64,000 nt of DNA from Gyromitra esculenta (Eukaryota; Ascomycota; Pezizomycetes; Pezizales; Discinaceae), in assembly GCA_038503075.1 (NCBI GenBank), contig JBCAML010000002.1, forward strand, positions 558,001-622,000, in the 5' to 3' direction. Below are positions 35,098 to 44,800 of the stretch, one piece after another (position 1 is the stretch's first letter; each line of letters begins with the position of its first letter). The notes under the pieces are model-generated. The model was not told the DNA's origin. It made no database searches and saw only the letters and a program-made list of their open reading frames with translations. The position numbers were made by a program, and so were the translations under genes.

Positions 35098-37656
35098 TAG
35101 ACCATTTGCTCTGAAATGAACAGAAAACTATCCTTGCTTGTTGCAAAGCGAGTCCTCGATTCTAGCGCTGGAACTCGGCTCAGACTGATAACCTGCCAAT
35201 AGTTAACGTATGTAATTTGATACCTAATGCAGTAGCTTACATAATTGAGAGTTGAGTATTCAAGAAATATTTGAATTTTATCCCACGATTTGGTTCCCTT
35301 TCTCGTGACTTGATTTTAATATTGAAAACAATATCTGAGAAAGGAGTTACGAGTTAATAAATATAGGGTACGTGTTTCCGCCATTAGTGCTTAGTTCACC
35401 CTACATATTTGGACCAAACCCTAAGATATAGAATAGTCTGGCGCATCGTATTGTAAGAGCAACACCTCGTCCTACGGGTGGATTACGATTGTCAAAGTAG
35501 AGAATTTGCACTAGTATTTAAATGCTTATTGGAGGTTCTACATAGGCAATGAGATATGCTTCGAAGCAATGATGAAATTGCTTATGTATAGTTGCGTTCA
35601 ACAAGTCCGTGCGCTTTTTGAAGTACTCGTGATCCAGTGTATGAACCTGAAAACATGGGGTGTGTGGCTTTATATGCTATGGAGTGGTACACGGATATTT
35701 CGCCATAAAAGTTCACCACCCATGTTTTCAGGTTCTTACCCTGGATCACGAGTACCACAATGCACCGAGGTGATACTAAACCTTGATTAGAAAAGCTAGA
35801 ATTTTACTCTAGCTCTATTATCATGTAAAGAAACCGTATATGTGTTCAATTACCGCATGGCTTTTTCTCTATTGAATAATAAATATTTTGGTTGAGTTGA
35901 CCCATTTTCCTAGAGCCGTTGCGCCGTGGTACCTCAAAAAACGCACGAGCTTGCTGGACGCAATTGTACATGCATAATACATGCATACACGTATTTTATG
36001 AATATTTGAGTCGTACGTAGGTGTATCAGCCAGTGTGTATGTGTATGTTTTCTTATACTAATACTCACGGCGAGAATACACCCCCGTCGAGTTTTAATTA
36101 CATCAACGGGGGATGCAACTATGTGTTCACAAAGATTTATATGCACGACAAGCAAACCGAAGCTGGAAGCTGTGGGCTTATTGCGACGAGTTAAAGTCTT
36201 ATTTCGGAAGGTTAGGGATCAGGGCAAACCCATCTTGAGTCACATATCCAACCTAGAAACTGTCAAAACATCTAACTTACACGCAGATTTGACTGTAATC
36301 TAGATTAGATGTATGTACGTATTAGTCACTTCGCACACTACAGCGCTCGTTGCTTCTTGGATTGTTAACAATTTAGATATCGGGAAGCTAACTCAATTAA
36401 TCAAGGAAGCGACACAAAACTGAAGAGTCGAAGGCACTGAAGAATAAACGCTACAATTCGCCTAGCTGAGTGGGTCTTGAGCTGATTAGATGATTAGTTG
36501 AGTTATTTTGTTTTAGCTGGCTGGGGAAAGGGTCTCGAACAAAGGTCGTGGAGCTAACACTCTAAGCAAGGTGGCTGCCAATTTTCGGTGGACGTTAATC
36601 TTTTTGGTCGCCTTGGTCATACGATAGAGAGGGTGACACGGAATAACTGTCAAACCTGGTATTTCAATAGCTATGCTCTATTACGTAGGCATCTATCGAG
36701 GGCTTGCTTTTTATGCTCTTTCTAAGCTATTGATTCTAGAGTACAGTGCACGTACATGATATTGCTGCAAATAGGAAACTCGTGAGTCAGCGAGTGAGCA
36801 GATTAGCAAAGGAAATAGGCTAATGACTTGAGATGCTCACCTATATTCGGGATTGACTTCCTTAAAGCAACTTTGGTCACTGTGAATTTGGTGGCTTCTT
36901 CTGTCAGCCTAATAATTTTCGATATTCTATTTAAGTAGTAGGATCTGGAACGATTCGAGGTAGGTAATTATAATGGTATTAAACACAAGGACAGTCCAAT
37001 TGCCCTTGTGGGAAATTGTAACCTTTTACATTAGGATGGGTATGATAGAAAAACCCACCTCAAGGGACTTATTTGAATGTAAATCATTTTTAAGCTCTCG
37101 CTCGTTATTGGTGACACTAGTTACAGAGGTATTAAATACCTTGGGGGCACGGGATACCCTTGCCTTTTAGATCCGACGCGAGGCAACTGGTTGGTAGCTT
37201 TTGTGGTAAAATCCACTAGAAAAAAACTTAGGAAACTTCATCGGTAGCAGTTATTAGACCTGAGGAATTTTGGCGATCATGAGTAAACAAGCATAACTCA
37301 ATATATATGGCATCAGGAGAAGTAACATGTGGTACAATGCTGCTAAGTAGCATATCCGGTTCTTGTAAACCGCCCTGGTCGCTGAATAATAGATAAACGC
37401 AACTTTAATTAAAATACTTGAGGAAAAAAGATAGGGAAATAAACCGCCCAAACTTAAGGTAGATTAAATGCTTAAGATAGAAGTAACAGAATAATATAAG
37501 ACCGATGCACAAAGAACTGTTTCCCAAACACCAAAAGGCTTAATGCGACCAGAGAAATTAGGAGATAAAACTATCGTACCTTATGTCAGAGTAATCGTGA
37601 TGCTAACATCCATTTTACATGTACCATTTATAAATGCCATAGGTTGAAACTGGTGT
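35098..37656. other. Intergenic region with no gene except one MITE
   Basis: Apart from the MITE at 35626-35752 I see no supported gene or RNA. Short open frames (for example 36973-37170) lack motifs. Confidence 0.5.
35626..35752. mobile_element. 127-bp MITE, same family as 23870-24002
   Basis: Inverted ends CTCGTGATCCAGTGTATGAA (left) and CTCGTGATCCAGGGTAAGAA (right, reversed) run about 35 bp each. TA lies at 35624-35625 and 35753-35754. No coding capacity. Confidence 0.8.
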
Positions 37657-39391
37657 TCAGTTGTGGTTACCAGCGCCGACCTCGACATTTAAGCTTTCCA
37701 TGGTCCCGCTTCTCCCCTGCCTGACAAGATGCTCGTGCCCTACGGCTGCGGCACCGGCCCCCATCTCCCAATCTCTTCTTATTTCCTCGAGAACTTTCTC
37801 GCACCAAATTCTGATATCTCTGTCAAACGCTCGCCATCCATCATCCGTTCCATTGACTACTGCTAAGACATCAAATTTTAACCTTACTTCCCATCGTATC
37901 TCTGCAGCTTTTTTCCAATATCTAAGGTTTTCAGCTGATCTATAGGGTTTCGTGAATTCTGTGTGGTAACTGAGTATTTGGCCAAAGGGACGTTTCGAGC
38001 GACGCACTACAGCATTGTGTATCAGGATTAACCGCAAACCTGACCGTAGGGCTGAAAGGAAGGGTGTAGGAAGGGTGGCAGTTTCCGATATTTCAGTTAC
38101 TGGGGGTAAGGGTTCTGGAGAGGAATCGAAGTAGGACAAGAAAAGCCTGTTTCGATCTGTTGAGATTAACGTTAATATTCGTGCTTCATTGCAAAATCGG
38201 CATCGGCATCGGCGAGACATACCCATGTCCCTTCCCACCCAATCTCCTTCAAGCCATTCTCGCCCTTTCTTCCGCATTTCTAAAATGGCCATTTCCTCGG
38301 CAGCTAATGATTCCTCCACGCTATCAATCCATCTGACCACTGCATCTCTTTCCTCAATTTTTACCCCCCCCTCAAATTTACGTTGGGCCATGCTTTTCAA
38401 AACATCTAGGATTGCCAAAAATTTCTCTCTTAGTGTTTTATCATCTTTCGTGGAAAGCAGGAGAGAAGAGTCGGTTGTGTAGTAATATGATTTGGCCGCT
38501 CGTATTGCAGAAGTTGCAAGCTCAACTAACTCTGTTCCTTGTAACTCGTTGAATCCTGGCGGCAACTCAACTGGCCCGACACCTTCCCCATCAATGTTCA
38601 CCTCATTGTTCCCCGATATCACAGGGCTTTGCATCCATGCGCCCCTAGTGACAGCTAGCGCTCCCCTAAGCCGCTCCCGCAAAACAGCCGGATCTGGAGT
38701 AGGCGGTAGAGACTTAGTTTGTGGATTGTATGTTGAAGTGGTAGGAGGAAGCATTGCCGATTCGTCGAAATCGAAGTCGCCAAGCATCTCTGACTCCGAT
38801 GGCGATTCCGAGAAAAACTCGAGTTCACTGGGTACCAGTAAGTCTGGAGAGGAGCGGAGCGAAGAATATGTCGAGTCTTGGAGAATACTTGGTGAAGTTG
38901 TGTCGAGCACGAGGTAACTTGATCTCTGTGAATTCTGTTTTGTTTGCAAACCGCTATGCTCCAGCGAGACGCATTTAGTATAGGAAAAGGATATAGCGGG
39001 AGTAAAAGCCCGGGGATGAAAATACTCACGCCCCTTTCCCATCCAACAGGCCTGTTTTTGCAAAGAAGTATTGTAAATGGGCTATGCTTCCTAAAGCCAT
39101 TACACTTTCTCGTGATCTTGCAGATGTTGAGAATTCTGTTCCTTGTGGTCGCATAAAGCCCCTCCTGCGGGTGATGAGTTCATTGCGCCCTACTGATGAT
39201 CTTGCAGAGGAGGAGGAGGATACTGTCGACGAAGAAGAAGCAATTCTTCTGAGAGGGGGAGGGGGGGAAAATCCTAGAGACGGGGGTGTGGTGGGGGGGG
39301 TATTGGAAGGAGACGCCATTTTGGGGGAGGAGTTGGGCTTTGTTGGAGTTGAGCGAGGTGACGGAACAGGGGTATGATCAGCGGAGGACAT
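37657..39391 (-). CDS. Fungal protein of unknown function
   Basis: Two exons, 39391-39030 and 38953-37657, with a 76-nt intron (GTGAGT...CATAG, branch TACTAAATG), give 552 residues. The N-terminus is Ser/Pro/Thr-rich and probably disordered. A segment around residues 97-121 (SIAHLQYFFAKTGLLDGKGA, split by the intron) looks strongly constrained and recalls conserved fungal proteins I cannot name. The centre is acidic and Ser-rich, followed by predicted helices (LRERLRGALAVTRGAW, ATSAIRAAKSYYY). A Cys-rich basic patch, RRCRCRFCNEA, precedes a region rich in Trp and Arg. There is no signal peptide or membrane segment. I do not assign a function. Confidence 0.75.
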
Positions 39392-39908
39392 TGTTTCTGA
39401 AGAGATATTTACAACTCAGGATCAGAGAGCAAAGGGCAAGGTGTGCATAGCAAGCACATGTATGGTAAACGGCAAGCTGGCACTGTAGGTCAAGTGTGCT
39501 CAAGCGGGGGAGCTGTAGAGGAGGAAGAGCGCGACAGAGAGAAGAATGGGGCAAAGGCGCGCAGATGACAGGAAGGAAAAACGCTTAAGCTAAAGGGGAC
39601 ATTGAATACCGAAATATGGCTGGAGGGACTGAGATTAATAGGTGCACCAAAAATGGTTCGAGAACCTTGCTAAGACATCGCAATAGTGACGCGTGATGAT
39701 CGCTCAGGGGGTCGCGGCTGACTAGAAAATCGAATGAAGGAAGGAAACAAAACATACATGTAGGTAGATAGGCGATTGAAATAAGCTCGATTTGAGCGAA
39801 GCTATCTAGAATTTGGCTACAGTGTACCCACACAGTAAGGTCTCACGCAAGCAACATTAGCACAGTCAGGCCCAAATCAGGAGGCATGATGAATTGTATA
39901 GTGGGGAC
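39392..39908. other. Upstream region of the unknown-function gene
   Basis: No gene is seen. It contains the likely promoter of the minus-strand gene that starts at 39391 and a TACATGTA palindrome near 39758. Confidence 0.5.
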
Positions 39909-41260
39909 CAGGGCCGCGCCCAGTAACGATACCCGGGTAGTTTACATGTAATTTACGTTCAAAACTGTTCGATACAGTAAAATACAGCCTGACTAATTAC
40001 TAAAAAACTTAACTACATGTAGTCTGAAAATCGATATCCGAGTCCTCAATCTGCTGTCCCATTATTCCTTCTTCCAAATCAATACGGTCCTGTCCTTCTA
40101 GCTTAATCTAGTTGCGTACATGATTACCCTCAGAATGCCTATCTAATACCCGCTTATTTACATGAATATAAATCAACTTATTTACCCTTACAGGGTCTAA
40201 AGAATTACGCTTTTTATCATGTACAAGATTTTGTATTGAAAAAGTCCACTCTGAGGGAACTGAGTTTGCCGGAGTCAGAAACACAAGCATTGCCAACTCA
40301 CTAAGTTCTGGAGCAAATCCAGATGCGTAGATTTGTGCCCAATATATTGCCGGAGTTTTTGAAAATTCCCATAGTTGACTTAAACTTGAAAATTTATTTT
40401 GCATGGTACGGTATTCAGCAAATTGAATTTTTGCTCTACCGTCAACATCTCCATACATATCAAAAAAGAAAAGAATGTCGTTTATTTCATCTGTACCAGG
40501 GTATGGCACCTTCAAGTTTGTGGGATCCAAATAGTACGCAATCAAATGAATTGGTTTTAGTTGTATTTTTCTTCGTTTTGCAATCATTTTTAGCAAATTA
40601 ACAGCATTGCCTTTTGTGTCTACAGGAGAAGTTGTAGCTTTAAATTGTTGTATTTGTTTTCCGGTGTGACTTTCAATTTCTAACCATTGATTCCAAACAT
40701 TTCCAACGTGTGCATTATCAGATTCTGACTGTGTTTGACGTTCATTAATTCCGTAAAAAAGTGGTTTTATTTCGACAAGCTGTGACCAAAACTGTGGATT
40801 TTGAATGGTCGTAATTATTTCAGGGTCCAAATTTGCATGTGGATTGAAACCACAGGCACGTAATTCCTCTTTGTTGGCCATAACTGATGAAATCAATCCT
40901 GCCTGTGTCCCCCATCTTGTAATAACAGATAATAAAAGTGCAATATGTTTTTCCTATATCTCTTTCTGATGTTCTCGTAAAATGGAATATTGCAGTTTTG
41001 ACGTTTTGATGGCTCGAGCAATTGCTTGACAGTGTGCTAAGATCGCGTGATATGGTTCTGTATTGAGGAGGCTCTTGATAAGGAGTTGTAAGCCATGTGA
41101 ATCGCATGGGACACAAAACACAAGTGTAGTTCGGGAATCACATTGCAGAATCTTCCAAAGCACTCGCATTGTTGCACATGTATCTGGGAATATACTATTG
41201 ACTTGTGGCCAATTATCACCAACCAAAATCTCAAGTCATTTAAAAACCCAAGCTGATAAA
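39909..41260 (-). mobile_element. hAT DNA transposon, 3' part with one terminal repeat
   Basis: The outer end at 39909 starts CAGGGCCGCGCCCAGTAACG, the usual hAT terminus (CAGGGCCG). On the other side the element is cut off at the family-A repeat starting 41261, so the N-terminal half of the transposase and the second terminus are missing. A matching 8-bp duplication therefore cannot be tested. Confidence 0.8.
40108..41242 (-). pseudogene. hAT transposase, C-terminal half, one in-frame stop
   Basis: The frame reads LEILVGDNWPQVNSIFPDTC, then CDSHGLQLLIKSLL, a stop codon at 40954-40956, then directly on as EKHIALLLSVITRWGTQ. It ends with the hAT dimerisation region (PANSVPSEWTFSIQNLVHDKKRNSL...VNKLIYIHVNKRVL). 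Apart from that TAG the reading frame is intact for about 375 codons, so the copy is young. The BED zinc finger and the N-terminal catalytic part are absent. Confidence 0.85.
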
Positions 41261-41673
41261 GTTTCACGGATTAAGATTGGGTATAGGGCTAGGGTTCGGT
41301 TAGATGGTTGTTATGGATTTCGGGTTTGTTGGACAAAGTCTTTGTGTTTCGGTTGTCATCGGGTATTAGGCTTGGTATGGAAAAGCGGGGTATTTAAGCA
41401 ATTGATTTTATTCATTCTTTATTTTCTTCTTCTTCTCTCCTTAAGCAACTTTCTCGTTTTACTTCTGCTGTATTCGTTCAATACTATCTTGGTTCTACCT
41501 CCGAACCCTTGCTGCTGGTGTCCACCTCGCTGCACTTATCTCGCCTTGAGATAGACCACACTGTAGAACCTGTAGAACACATTGCACTCTTTGAACGTGT
41601 TGATACCTCATTTAAGTAGCACTGCTCACCTTCAGAGATACTGAAGGGCTTAACGAGGGATCGAACCATGAGA
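41261..41673 (+). mobile_element. Family A element, copy A7
   Basis: It starts TTTCACGGAT and ends CCATGAGA, 413 bp. It contains the family marks GCGGGGTATTTAAG (TATA-like), CCTTAAGCAAC and GTAGCACTGCTCACCTTC. The flanking 5-mers TAAAG and TTACG do not match, and the two sides belong to unrelated sequences (hAT on the left, Gypsy-like leader on the right), so this copy marks a rearrangement junction. Confidence 0.8.
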
Positions 41674-41874
41674 TTACGTTGCTTCCTCCTCTACACCTTC
41701 TACTTTGACGCACCTTTCATGGAACTCATTGCTTGGATTCATCAATCCATCTTGCAAATTTTCCCCTGCCTGACCCCACGAAGGCCCCAGACCATCATTG
41801 AAGCCATTCCCGAGTGGCTCGACCATCAATACTTACACACCAATTCTATCCCGTGTGATAAATTGAGATCATGA
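41668..41874 (+). CDS. Small upstream ORF of the Gypsy-like element (68 codons)
   Basis: This short frame ends in TGA overlapping the gag start codon (ATGA at 41871-41874). Its C-terminal half, EAIPEWLDHQYL, resembles EEVIPDWLDETYL, encoded just upstream of and overlapping the second gag gene (about 54710-54760). Its 5' end overlaps the end of copy A7, so its true start is unknown. It may be a real small protein or the leftover of a larger upstream coding region. Confidence 0.45.
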   Translation: MRLRCFLLYTFYFDAPFMELIAWIHQSILQIFPCLTPRRPQTIIEAIPEWLDHQYLHTNSIPCDKLRS

Positions 41875-42344
41875 GCTCACCCACCCCCACTGACCCTTGC
41901 ACTGAAGGAGCTGGGGTCACTACTCAAAGATTTCCAACAAAGGAAACCTTTGCCCAGACCATGAGGGAAGACCCCGTTGAGCTATACAACCAGCTCCGGG
42001 AACTCAACCAGGCACTAAAAGATCAAATAGACACTCTCCAGGAGATCAAGAAGGATGCTGAAGTCAAACTCAGCACAGCGCAGATACAGGTGGAAAACGC
42101 TCTCCGCCACGCTGCCACAGAGGACCAACGAGTCAATGAAGCCTCAACCCTCATCGCCAGACTCCGCCAGGAGCAGAACGAAGCCCGCAATACCAGCTGA
42201 ACACCCCCAGCTCCACACAATCTTGCTCCCTCGCTGCCACCAGCCCCATTGACCACCACTCATTGCTCTGAACGCATGCCGGATCCAGAGAAATTCGATG
42301 GCTCCAGAGTTAAACTCCCCCGCTTCATCCTCCAACACCGTTCC
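41871..42344 (+). pseudogene. Gypsy-like gag, N-terminal part (gag1, left piece)
   Basis: It starts MSSPTPTDPCTEGAG, with a predicted coiled coil (LRELNQALKDQIDTLQEIKK). A TGA at 42198-42200 interrupts the frame, which then continues through PAPLTTTHCSERMPDPEKFD and LPRFILQHRS, the usual start of a retrotransposon Gag domain. The frame is cut at 42344 by family-A copy A0. The continuation is on the minus strand at 49211, separated by a 5.7-kb inversion and nested insertions. Confidence 0.85.
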
Positions 42345-42375
42345 TTTCACGGATACGAATGAGTAAATGGGTCAA
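42345..42375 (+). mobile_element. Family A copy A0, first 31 bp
   Basis: It starts TTTCACGGATACG after target sequence GTTCC (42340-42344) and is cut by copy A1 at GTCAA (42371-42375). The remaining 379 bp are at 49217-49595, inverted. Joined, they make a 410-bp element closely similar to copy A6. Confidence 0.8.
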
Positions 42376-42653
42376 TTTCACGGATGAAGAAGAATAATGG
42401 GTTAGGTTTCGGTTAGAAGTAATGTTTGTGGGTTATGGGTTTTCTTTTGATAATAATGTCTTTGTTCTTCGGCTATGTTCGGTTACGAGTTTTGGACAAG
42501 GAAAGCGGGGTATATAAGGGGGATGGTTTCATTGTTTTGTAGTTCTTTTCTTCTCTTTCCTTAAGCAACGTTCTCGTTACACTTCTCTTGTATCAGTTTT
42601 AATCCCACTTCGATTCTCCCTCAGAATCCTCGCTGTCGCCGTGAACCATCGCC
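42376..42653 (+). mobile_element. Family A copy A1, left piece (nested in A0)
   Basis: It starts TTTCACGGATGAAG after GTCAA. Copy A2 interrupts it at TCGCC, it resumes at 43078-43191, is interrupted again by LTR B1, and its last 25 bp lie inverted at 49601-49625 (followed by the AGGGC/GCCCT duplication). Confidence 0.8.
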
Positions 42654-43072
42654 TCTCACGGTTCAGTATCTCGTTAAGCCCTTCAGTATCCCTGAAGGTG
42701 AGCAGTGCTACTTAAGCGAGATACTAACTCGTTTGAAGAGTGCAGTGTTTCTACAAGTTCTACTGGAGGTATACTTCAAGGCGAAGTATCGACGATGGTT
42801 CACAGCGACAGCGAAGGTTCTGAGGTAGAACCGAGATTGTATTGCAATAGACACAGGAGAAGGTAAACGAGAACGTTGCTTAAGGAAAGAAAGAAGAAGA
42901 GAAAACCACAGCGACCGAAATCCTTCACTTAAATACCCCGCTTTCCCGTAACACAAACAACACCCTAACAATAACCGAGAAACAACCGAACAACAAAGCC
43001 ATTATATCCCGACGACCCTTCGTTACTACCAACGACTTCTTCTTAACCCATTACCCAGTTTCATCCGTGAAA
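42654..43072 (-). mobile_element. Family A copy A2 (nested in A1)
   Basis: A complete 419-bp reverse-orientation copy: TCTCACGG at the left, CCGTGAAA at the right, flanked by the 5-bp duplication TCGCC (42649-42653 and 43073-43077). Confidence 0.85.
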
Positions 43073-43077
43073 TCGCC

Positions 43078-43191
43078 GATACTTCGCCTTGAAGTATACT
43101 CCCTGTAGGACCTGTAGAAACCTTGCACTCGTCGAAACGAGTTGATACCTCGCTTAAGTAGCACTGCTCACCTTCGGGGATACCGAAGGGC
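43078..43191 (+). mobile_element. Family A copy A1, middle piece
   Basis: This resumes A1 after copy A2 and stops at AGGGC (43187-43191), where LTR B1 begins. Confidence 0.8.
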
Positions 43192-43925
43192 TGTAACGGA
43201 TCTACAATACCGTTACCTGCAGTGAAGCATAATAGCACCGGACAAGCAGAGAGGTAGTAAGGATCAGCATGAGTGGTGTAGCTACCACATGTTAGAGGAT
43301 ACCTGCTACCCTGCTGTTCCGATGGAGTGGAACCAGCGAGAATAACATTAGCTGATGAGCCAATGATATATCTCCAGTGATACCAAACACAGGAAGCTCC
43401 TGTGATGGCGTTTCCAATCCATCTATGCATATACTAGCGGCCTAGAGCCACTGGTGCGGCAATAGGGAATCTATTAAGTGCAGGACACCTCACATGCAAC
43501 AGTAGACTGATCAGCGCCGATTCCTACATTCAGCATAGGCATGGCATGCAGCTGGCGGATCAAGAAGGTCTAACTGGACAGAACAACCAAGGAGTGCCGG
43601 AGAGCGCCGAAGTGATCATTAGCTGAATCCTGAGGTGCCCCGCTCGCAAAATCTTGGCATGTTCTCAGGGTCTCGACGGGCCCCCAGCAGAGTAGAACAG
43701 AAAGAGGAAGGCGAGTCAGCAGCACTATAAAGATAGTGCATGACCCCATTACCTGTTGCTCTTCTTCCCAGTCTCATCAGACAGAATACTACCGAGTAGA
43801 GCCCTTAAGATTATTGAGTATCTTGCACGAAATACTCTTAAACATCTCAACCTGATTTAGTATTTGCAACGGCCGTAATCCTATACCTATTCCCACTACA
43901 GAGCAGTAGAACTACCCCCGTTACA
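43192..43925 (-). mobile_element. Family B solo LTR, copy B1 (inversion breakpoint)
   Basis: A 734-bp solo LTR in reverse orientation with TGTAACGG...CCGTTACA ends. Left flank AGGGC and right flank TATCC do not match each other, but they match, in reverse complement, the flanks of copy B2 (GCCCT and GGATA). Confidence 0.9.
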
Positions 43926-44600
43926 TATCCAACATATGCCCTGTTCGTAGCGTGATTCCAAGCATATGGCACACCAGGAGCTGTGAGTGGTCCAGCTGGG
44001 GTTTGGGCCGTCGGGTCTATGGTAATGAATCATACTGCCTTTGGAGGGAAAGCCGGGGGTGCCATCACACCAGCTGCAACGACTGGAGCTGCCATGGCTA
44101 CCGAAGAGGGACCAGCAACATCTAAAATAGAGACAATATTAGTATATGAACAGATGAATGCCTTCCTAGATTATTACTTACTGATATCTTCTCCCAAATC
44201 GTTGCCAAGAACCTTCAATCCTTCCCTGACCTTCTTCATACAATCCTGGACCATAGACTTCAAGGCAGTGTGGAAATTCTTATGTGGATTATTCTGCGTA
44301 TTATGCGTATCTTGGTATTTTGGCAGCTGAAAGACGAGATTCGGATGCTGCATGGTGTAATCCAACAGCTCTTGGTATCTGGAGTTTTAAACATTAAAAA
44401 AATTGAGTGGGTGTGTTGATCCTACCGTTTAATATAACGCAAAACCTGATTAGAAACATTTTGCCCGATTTGGAAGAACATCGATTTTCTTGATATTTAG
44501 ATTTTATATATGATATCGCTATATGTATCAAAACACATGGTATTGTTATAATTACTTTTATAAGGTATTGTGAATAGTACATCATCCAAATAGTTTGCTT
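43926..44600 (-). pseudogene. SNF2-like gene, N-terminal piece (in inverted segment)
   Basis: Minus-strand exons read RYQELLDYTMQHPNLVFQLP...KVLGNDLGED, an intron (44181-44122, GTAAGT...TTTTAG, branch ACTAAT), then VAGPSSVAMAAPVVAAGVMA, a TGA where the frame continues FITIDPTAQTPAGPL, and NRAYVG at the LTR. Once the inversion is undone the frame runs directly into YVDNPTLVWLYAIAARALPS at 50370. The start is not defined; another exon probably lies between 44400 and 44790. Confidence 0.6.
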
Positions 44601-44800
44601 TACAAATATTCAAATTCACTTTTGAACCTTTTCCATTCTTGTTTTTTCTTTGAGCCAATTCTAACATAAAATTTTAGAGTTTTTGTCTTCTTACTTCAAT
44701 ACTTCAACGCTAATTATTGCTCAATTCACTGTTCTCAACAACATTCAAAAACCCTAACCCTTCATGATGTCATTCCCCACACCCTCAAAAATATCATTCG

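Noticed and set aside
36525..36600. tRNA-like or SINE-like stretch on the minus strand (TGTTCGAGACCC resembles a pol III B box)
   Set aside because: I could not fold a cloverleaf or find a clear A box at the right spacing, and no A-tail or target duplication is evident.
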